A stretch of 7,558 nucleotides of DNA from CAYXGE01 sp964464435. Its GTDB lineage: Bacteria > Pseudomonadota > Gammaproteobacteria > Burkholderiales > Methylophilaceae. The position numbers were made by a program, and so were the translations under genes. The notes beneath the pieces were generated by a model, which had not been told where the DNA came from, did not search any database, and saw only the letters and a program-made list of their open reading frames with translations. The stretch spans positions 1-7,558 of the forward strand of contig CAYXGE010000089.1 of NCBI GenBank assembly GCA_964464435.1, written 5' to 3'. Within the stretch, counting starts at the first letter, position 1; the number at the start of each line of letters is the position of its first letter. This document shows, in pieces, positions 1 through 4,400 of this stretch.

Positions 1-66
1 GGCTAAGTTCTGCGCAGCCAAACACACCATCTGCACACCAACGATTAAACGCATTTTTTTATTCAT
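1..66 (-). CDS. 5' end of a divergent gene for an exported protein (partial)
   Basis: Only the first 22 codons are inside the window, running off the left edge. The start ATG is at 66-64 on the minus strand, preceded by an AAAAGGG ribosome binding site at 80-74 with 7 bases of spacing. An earlier ATG at 73-71 is in another frame and reaches a stop after four codons, so the start at 66 is preferred. The peptide begins MNKKMRLIVGVQMVCLAAQ: two lysines and an arginine followed by a hydrophobic stretch, which is the shape of a Sec signal peptide. The function cannot be told. It is transcribed divergently from the nuclease operon, so the two may share control through the intergenic region. Confidence 0.6.
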   Translation of the reverse strand, partial: MNKKMRLIVGVQMVCLAAQNLA

Positions 67-81
67 ATTGCATCCCTTTTG

Positions 82-104
82 TTGGGCTTCAAAATTCAGC
101 CCAA
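82..104 (-). repeat. Inverted repeat in the leader of the divergent gene
   Basis: TTGGGCT (82-88) and AGCCCAA (98-104) are perfect 7-base arms around a 9-base loop. The element lies just upstream of the ribosome binding site (80-74) of the minus-strand gene. It could be a leader hairpin in that gene's mRNA or an operator. There is no T-run on the minus-strand side that would make it a terminator. Confidence 0.4.
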
Positions 105-149
105 ACTACAAGCTAGAGAACATTTGAAAGGCGACTAACATGCCCACTA

Positions 150-209
150 AATTACTTATGCTAAATTCTGGGTTATGCATGACACTAAACTAAAAAACTA
201 ATTACTTAT
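150..209. repeat. Direct repeat pair AATTACTTAT, 50 bases apart
   Basis: AATTACTTAT occurs at 150-159 and again at 200-209, each following an ACTA-like context. The two copies are exactly 50 bases apart. The sequence is AT-rich, so chance is possible. Its place in a divergent promoter region makes a paired binding site conceivable. Confidence 0.3.
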
Positions 210-309
210 CATAACATCTGACATCAAAAAATAATCGTTGCGTTTATTTAACTTAAGCTCTTACAGGAATTCTCTATTTTTCAATAACTTGTATCTACAG
301 GTCTAGTTT

Positions 310-336
310 ATAAATAGTTAGGCAACATAAATAGTT
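310..336. repeat. Direct repeat pair ATAAATAGTT, 17 bases apart
   Basis: ATAAATAGTT occurs at 310-319 and at 327-336. The second copy runs directly into the first copy of another repeated element (TTCATTTATCT, 335-345). The cluster lies about 90-115 bases upstream of the putative -10 of the operon, a plausible distance for an upstream regulator site. Confidence 0.3.
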
Positions 337-410
337 CATTTATCTTTGCTTTTCTTTCAATTCATTAGTCCAACCAGACTACTTGCTTGGTAGGCAAGTT
401 TCATTTATCT
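335..410 (+). repeat. Direct repeat pair TTCATTTATCT, 65 bases apart
   Basis: The 11-base sequence TTCATTTATCT is present exactly at 335-345 and 400-410. The downstream copy forms the core of the Pho-box-like sequence in front of the -10 element, so the upstream copy may be a second, distal site for the same regulator. An 11-base exact match within 415 bases is uncommon, but the AT bias weakens the argument. Confidence 0.4.
381..399. repeat. Inverted repeat upstream of the operon promoter
   Basis: ACTTGC (381-386) and GCAAGT (394-399) form perfect 6-base arms around a 7-base centre. The 19-base element abuts the Pho-box-like sequence at 398-415 and lies about 30-45 bases upstream of the -10. 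It is a possible dimeric-regulator operator; no known family is recognised. Confidence 0.35.
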
Positions 411-415
411 GGATT
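398..415 (+). promoter_or_regulatory. Possible degenerate Pho box (PhoB site)
   Basis: The sequence GTTTCAT-TTAT-CTGGATT has the Pho-box layout of two 7-base units separated by 4 bases. By my count it matches the classical consensus (CTGTCAT, AWAW, CTGTMAY) at 5/7, 3/4 and 5/7 positions, or 13 of 18. It ends exactly 10 bases before TATAGT. From memory, the Pho box of the E. coli phoA promoter is spaced from its -10 in the same way. The genes downstream (nuclease, nucleotidase) are classical types of phosphate-starvation target. The match is degenerate, so the call rests on position and context as much as on sequence. Confidence 0.35.
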
Positions 416-422
416 TGCAAAT

Positions 423-431
423 TGTTATAGT
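423..431 (+). promoter_or_regulatory. Extended -10 promoter element of the nuclease operon
   Basis: TGTTATAGT is an extended -10 (TGn followed by TATAGT, 5/6 match to TATAAT). There is no good -35 hexamer 16-18 bases upstream, as expected for an activator-dependent or extended -10 promoter. Transcription would start near 438, inside the inverted repeat at 434-452, giving a leader of about 44 bases before the ATG at 482. Confidence 0.45.
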
Positions 432-433
432 TT

Positions 434-452
434 TTGTACTAAAAAAGTACAA
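434..452 (+). repeat. Inverted repeat at the predicted transcription start
   Basis: TTGTACT (434-440) and AGTACAA (446-452) are perfect 7-base arms around five A residues. The element lies immediately downstream of the -10, overlapping the expected +1, and 30 bases before the nuclease start codon. At this position it could be a repressor operator. It is less likely to be an mRNA hairpin because its left arm may not be fully transcribed. Confidence 0.4.
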
Positions 453-481
453 CGCTAAAACAATTTTTTGAAAGCCTCATC

Positions 482-3400
482 ATGCTAAAACTAAATAAAT
501 GTTCATCCTACTTAGGCTTGTTTCTTCTGGGGGCTTTTAATACTGCATTTGCTTCAGACAGTGGAGTTGTTATAAGCCAAGTGTATGGTGGTAACGGAAA
601 TACGTTTAGTCGCGATTATGTTGAACTATTTAATGCTTCAAACCAAGCGGTCAATATTACAGGTTGGTCAATTCAATATTCTAGTGCTACTGGCACAGGG
701 TTGTTTTCTGCAAATGGTATAACCACTTTAAATGGCACTTTGCAAGCAGGTCAGTATTATTTAGTGGCACTTGCGACAACCGCAGCTGGGGCAACATTGC
801 CAACAGTTGATATTGCTGGCAATACGTCTACAAATCTAAGTGGTACAAACGGCAAGGTAGTGCTGGTAAATACCAGCACTGGTTTAGCTTGTAATGGGAG
901 CTCTACCCCATGCAATGCAACACAAACAGCGCAAATTGTAGATTTGGTTGGTTATGGCACTGCAAACTATTCTGAAACATCTGCTGCGCCAGCACTAACG
1001 TCAACATCAGCTTTATTGCGTGTTGCAAGAGGTTGTACAGATACAAATAATAATAGTTCTGACTTTACTGTGGGTACACCATCGCCACGCAATAGTAGCT
1101 CTCCATTATCTCCTTGCGGTGGTAGCGTCATCAATCAGCCGATTGTGACCTCGTGCCCTGCGCTTAACCTTACTTTGGGGCAAGCAGGCTCTGTTAATTT
1201 AAGTGCAAGTGATGCGGATAGCGTAGTTAATAATGCCTTGATTTCGAGTGTGGCTGTAGCGGGCATTAGTCTTGGCACATTATCTTCCGCTATTGGAGAG
1301 GGTGAAACAGCTTCTGTTTCGCTTAATGTAGACAATTCAGTAGCTGCTGGCACGTATCCTGTAACAATTAATTTTACAAATAATGAGGCACAAAGCGCAA
1401 CTTGTACCGTAAATGTAAGTGTGCAAGCGCCAGTTGGAGTGACCCATATTTACGATATTCAAGGCAGTGCGCTAGGGGTTGCTTCTGTGAGCCCCTTAAA
1501 TGGTCAAAGTGTGGTGACAGAAGGTATCGTTACGGCAAAATTGGCAGGCATCAGTGGCTTTTACCTTCAAGATGAAACGGGTGATGGCAATCCACTTACT
1601 TCAGACGGTATTTTCGTATTTGGCAGTTCAGCATTAGCCAGCGTGAATGTGGGCGACAAGATTCGTTTAAACGCGAATGTGACGGAGTTTAACACTGTCA
1701 CTGAGTTGGTGAGCCCAAGCAATATTCAAGTGTTAAGCACAGGCAACCCAGTGATTCCACTAGATATTAGCTTGCCAGAAACCACCGAGGGCGATTTAGA
1801 GGCTTTTGAAGGTATGTTGGTGCGTATTGTTGGTCCAATGACAGTTTCACAAAACTTCTTCCAAGGTCGTTATGGTCAGGTTACATTGTCAGCCAACGGT
1901 CGCTTGACTAAGCCGACCAATATTTACCCCGCCAACTCTCTAGATGCATTAAACCTCGCAGATGAAAACGCTAGAAGCCGCATTACACTAGATGATGGTA
2001 GCAGTGCACAAAATCCCAACCCGATTCCGTTTATTCAACAAGGGGATCCATTATTACTTCAAAGTAATACTCTGCGAGCTGGGGATAGCGTATTAGCAAT
2101 TACTGGCGTAATTGATCATGGCTTAATCACCAACAATAACAATGGTCCACGTGATTATAAAATCCATGCAACATTAACCCCCAAATTTTTAAGAACCAAC
2201 CCTAGAACTTCAGCGCCTGAGATCGTGGGCGGCAACATCAAAGTGGCGAGTTTTAACGTGCTGAATTACTTTACCACGTTTGTGGATGGCACCAATAGTG
2301 CAGGGCAATCTGGCCAAGGTTGCTCTTTAGGTGGCAGTGTTTCTGCAAGCAATTGCCGTGGTGCAAACAATGCTGCTGAGTTCACGCGCCAGCGTGACAA
2401 AATCATAAACGCCTTAGCCGCCATTAACGCCGATGTGGTGGGTTTAATTGAAATTCAAAACAACGGAGCTGTCGCTATACAAAACTTGGTTGACGGTTTA
2501 AACGCCAAAATGGGTGCAGGTACTTATGCACGTGTAAATGACCCAGCAACTGGTACAGGTGACGATGCAATTAAAGTCGCCATGATTTATAAACCAACAA
2601 AAGTAGCTACGGTTGGTGCATCACTTTCTGATACAGATAGTATTAACAACAGACCAACCGTCGCACAAACTTTTGCGGCGGCAAATGGTGAAAAATTCTC
2701 GGTGTTGGTCAACCACTTTAAATCAAAAGGTAGCTGCCCAAGTACTTCTGCCAATTTCGATCCTGACCAAGACCAAGGTGACGGACAAGGTTGCTGGAAT
2801 GACCTGCGCACTCAACAGGCGATGCGCTTGGTAAATGGCTTTATTCCACAAGTGCAATCTGTGGCAGGTGATGCAGATGTGATTGTGATTGGTGACTTGA
2901 ATGCTTACGGCAAAGAAGACCCGATTCTCACGTTAAGCGAAGCTGGGTTTGTTGACCAAGTAGCTCGCTTTGATGGGTTACAAGGCTATTCATACGTATT
3001 TGATGGGGAAGCTGGCTACCTAGACCATGCTTTGGCGAATGCAAGTATGTCCGCACAAATTACAGATACCACGCATTGGAACATCAATGCAGATGAGCCT
3101 TCTGTGATTGATTACAACACAGAGTTTAAGCCGCAAGATTTATACACCAATGCGCCATTTAGGTCATCAGACCATGACCCAGTACTGATTAGTTTGAGTC
3201 TCAAAAAAACCATTAACGGAACAGCAGGCCGTGACGTATTGGTTGGTTCTGCAGGTGATGATGTGATTGTTGGTGGTATTGGTGCAGACACCCTTACTGG
3301 CAACGCAGGCGCTGACATATTTGTGTTTAACAGCTTGCGCGATGCTATTGACACCATTAACGACTTTACACCAGCGATTGATCGCATTCAGTTAACTACT

Positions 3401-3592
3401 TTATTGCAAAGTATTGGATACACGGGTAGTAACCCATTTGCAGATGGTTATGTGCGTTTAGCCGTCGTTGCAGGTCAAGTTACTCTGCAAATAGATGCAG
3501 ATGGCACTGGCTCAGCACCTTATCGCACCTTAGCAATATTGAAGTCGGTCAGTTTAGGCAATGTGGACGTCTCACGAGATTTTGTTTGGTAA
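482..3592 (+). CDS. ExeM/NucH-family extracellular endonuclease with RTX tail
   Basis: This 1036-residue protein is expected to hydrolyse extracellular nucleic acid phosphodiesters. Its order is: signal peptide (1-24, AFA|SD); lamin-tail domain (about 28-165, with VVISQVYGGNGN and DYVELFN); Ig-like beta-sandwich (about 217-315); OB-fold-like region (about 321-430); linker domain to about 575; EEP/DNase I-type nuclease (about 585-906); four RTX nonapeptides (913-948); and a type I secretion-like C-terminus. All the expected EEP motifs are visible: N592 in SFNVLN, E657 in LIEIQN, H745 in NHFKSKG, D805 and N807 in GDLNAYG, D848-H849 in YLDHAL, and D897-H898 in SSDHDP. Cysteine pairs in the nuclease domain suit an exported enzyme. 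The ATG at 482 is chosen because it starts the signal peptide; its ribosome site (GAAAG, 470-474) is weak. The gene is first in the operon. The family call is secure; DNA versus RNA preference is not visible. Confidence 0.93.
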   Translation: MLKLNKCSSYLGLFLLGAFNTAFASDSGVVISQVYGGNGNTFSRDYVELFNASNQAVNITGWSIQYSSATGTGLFSANGITTLNGTLQAGQYYLVALATTAAGATLPTVDIAGNTSTNLSGTNGKVVLVNTSTGLACNGSSTPCNATQTAQIVDLVGYGTANYSETSAAPALTSTSALLRVARGCTDTNNNSSDFTVGTPSPRNSSSPLSPCGGSVINQPIVTSCPALNLTLGQAGSVNLSASDADSVVNNALISSVAVAGISLGTLSSAIGEGETASVSLNVDNSVAAGTYPVTINFTNNEAQSATCTVNVSVQAPVGVTHIYDIQGSALGVASVSPLNGQSVVTEGIVTAKLAGISGFYLQDETGDGNPLTSDGIFVFGSSALASVNVGDKIRLNANVTEFNTVTELVSPSNIQVLSTGNPVIPLDISLPETTEGDLEAFEGMLVRIVGPMTVSQNFFQGRYGQVTLSANGRLTKPTNIYPANSLDALNLADENARSRITLDDGSSAQNPNPIPFIQQGDPLLLQSNTLRAGDSVLAITGVIDHGLITNNNNGPRDYKIHATLTPKFLRTNPRTSAPEIVGGNIKVASFNVLNYFTTFVDGTNSAGQSGQGCSLGGSVSASNCRGANNAAEFTRQRDKIINALAAINADVVGLIEIQNNGAVAIQNLVDGLNAKMGAGTYARVNDPATGTGDDAIKVAMIYKPTKVATVGASLSDTDSINNRPTVAQTFAAANGEKFSVLVNHFKSKGSCPSTSANFDPDQDQGDGQGCWNDLRTQQAMRLVNGFIPQVQSVAGDADVIVIGDLNAYGKEDPILTLSEAGFVDQVARFDGLQGYSYVFDGEAGYLDHALANASMSAQITDTTHWNINADEPSVIDYNTEFKPQDLYTNAPFRSSDHDPVLISLSLKKTINGTAGRDVLVGSAGDDVIVGGIGADTLTGNAGADIFVFNSLRDAIDTINDFTPAIDRIQLTTLLQSIGYTGSNPFADGYVRLAVVAGQVTLQIDADGTGSAPYRTLAILKSVSLGNVDVSRDFVW
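859..880. repeat. Perfect 10-base inverted repeat inside the nuclease gene
   Basis: AGTGCTGGTA (859-868) and TACCAGCACT (871-880) are exact reverse complements separated by only AA. The palindrome lies in the lamin-tail coding part, about 380 bases after the start codon. In mRNA the arms would form a tight stem, though a 2-base loop forces the innermost pairs open. It is not followed by a T-run, so it is not an intrinsic terminator. Confidence 0.6.
3218..3325 (+). repeat. Four RTX nonapeptide repeats in the nuclease
   Basis: Residues 913-948 divide exactly into four nonapeptides, GTAGRDVLV, GSAGDDVIV, GGIGADTLT and GNAGADIFV, which fit the calcium-binding RTX pattern GGxGxDxLx. They are followed by a tail of about 88 residues with DTINDFTP and LQIDADG, typical of the type I secretion C-terminal target domain seen in RTX proteins. 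Homologous repeats occur in the nucleotidase at 6348-6455. Confidence 0.85.
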
Positions 3593-3626
3593 TCGTTTCT
3601 ATAAATATTGAATGTTTAGTTTAATC

Positions 3627-3635
3627 ACTTAGGGG
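3627..3635 (+). promoter_or_regulatory. Ribosome binding site of the first PEP-CTERM gene
   Basis: ACTTAGGGG ends 7 bases before the ATG at 3643 and sets that start. The same 9-mer, at the same spacing, precedes the nucleotidase gene (4385-4393). Confidence 0.7.
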
Positions 3636-3642
3636 AAATAAA

Positions 3643-4359
3643 ATGTTGAAACACAGCATTATCGTTCTTGCACTTTCTTTCGCAGCACAAGCTAATGCGG
3701 CAGACATCACACAATGGAACTTCAATTCTGTACCTGCGGATGCATCTACAAGCACAGGTTCTTTTGTACCTAGCGTTGGTTCTGGTGGCATTAGCACACT
3801 TAGCGTGACACCTTCATTTGCATCAGGTTCAGCAAACGGTGGTTCATCTGACCCAGTCACTGTTGATGACACAGGTTTAGGTATCACGGGTTTCGCCGCA
3901 CAAGGTGCTGATAATAAATTAAGAGGTTTGCAGTTTAATGTCAGCACGTTAGGCTTTGAAGATATTGTGATTTCCTATGACTTGCGCCATAGCAATACCA
4001 GCTCACGTTATGAGCAATTTCAATATTCTATAGATGGTATCAACTTTACTGACCTTGCATTATTTGATGGCAATGCAGGTGATACTTGGTTTAACAATCG
4101 TACTGTTGATTTATCAGCCATAACCGGCGCAAACAACAATGCAAGTTTTGCGTTTCGTGTGGTCAGTGCATTTGCACCATCAACCTCTTCTTATGCTGCA
4201 TCAAATCCTACCAGTAGTTACGCAACGACTGGTACATGGCGCTTTGATATGGTGACCGTTAAAGGCAATGTCTTGGCACCTATTCCTGAACCAGAAACTT
4301 ATGCCATGTTGTTATCAGGATTGGGTTTGTTAGGTTTTGCATCACGTCGTAAACAATAA
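3643..4359 (+). CDS. PEP-CTERM surface protein between nuclease and nucleotidase
   Basis: This 238-residue exported protein has no recognised catalytic motif. A Sec signal peptide covers residues 1-19 (ANA|AD). The body is rich in Ser, Thr, Gly and Asn and looks like a beta-sandwich, with conserved-looking stretches at 95-132 (LQFNVSTLGFEDI, RHSNTSSRYEQFQYS) and 197-204 (GTWRFDMV). From memory, similar stretches occur as domains of larger secreted nuclease or lamin-tail proteins, but I cannot verify this here. The tail is a clear PEP-CTERM signal: PEP at 215-217, a hydrophobic segment to about 232, then SRRKQ. Exosortase would cut near PEP and release or attach the protein at the surface or in the matrix; no exosortase gene is in the window. 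It lies 50 bases after the nuclease and 41 before the nucleotidase, so co-transcription is likely. A role in holding DNA or enzyme at the surface is inference. Confidence 0.88.
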   Translation: MLKHSIIVLALSFAAQANAADITQWNFNSVPADASTSTGSFVPSVGSGGISTLSVTPSFASGSANGGSSDPVTVDDTGLGITGFAAQGADNKLRGLQFNVSTLGFEDIVISYDLRHSNTSSRYEQFQYSIDGINFTDLALFDGNAGDTWFNNRTVDLSAITGANNNASFAFRVVSAFAPSTSSYAASNPTSSYATTGTWRFDMVTVKGNVLAPIPEPETYAMLLSGLGLLGFASRRKQ

Positions 4360-4384
4360 TTTATACAAATAATTTTTGATTCAA

Positions 4385-4393
4385 ACTTAGGGG
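4385..4393 (+). promoter_or_regulatory. Ribosome binding site of the nucleotidase gene
   Basis: ACTTAGGGG ends 7 bases before the ATG at 4401. The 9-mer and its spacing are identical to those of the preceding gene (3627-3635), and the first codons are also alike (ATGTTxAAx). Confidence 0.7.
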
Positions 4394-4400
4394 TAATAGT

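Larger units (their letters stand above)
67..481. other. Divergent intergenic region rich in short repeats
   Basis: This 415-base AT-rich stretch carries no open frame that looks coding. It must hold the promoters of both the left-edge minus-strand gene and the plus-strand nuclease operon. It contains three pairs of exact 10-11 base direct repeats (150/200, 310/327, 335/400) and three short inverted repeats (82-104, 381-399, 434-452). The operon side has an extended -10 and a Pho-box-like sequence. I could not identify a convincing minus-strand promoter. Confidence 0.7.

Noticed and set aside
176..190. Minus-strand GTGTCAT as a Pho half-site for the divergent gene
   Set aside because: Only one 7-base unit matches; neither neighbouring unit at the 11-base period does, and no good minus-strand -10 lies at the right distance.
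3112..3387. Antisense open frame of 91 codons opposite the nuclease RTX region
   Set aside because: It is a by-product of the repetitive Gly/Asp coding on the plus strand. A similar frame appears opposite the nucleotidase RTX region (6191-6397), as expected for a shadow.
3621..3947. Antisense open frame of 108 codons opposite the first PEP-CTERM gene
   Set aside because: It lies within and antisense to a well-supported gene with signal peptide and sorting tail. Its translation is rich in Pro, Ala and Glu with no domain, and no ribosome site supports it.
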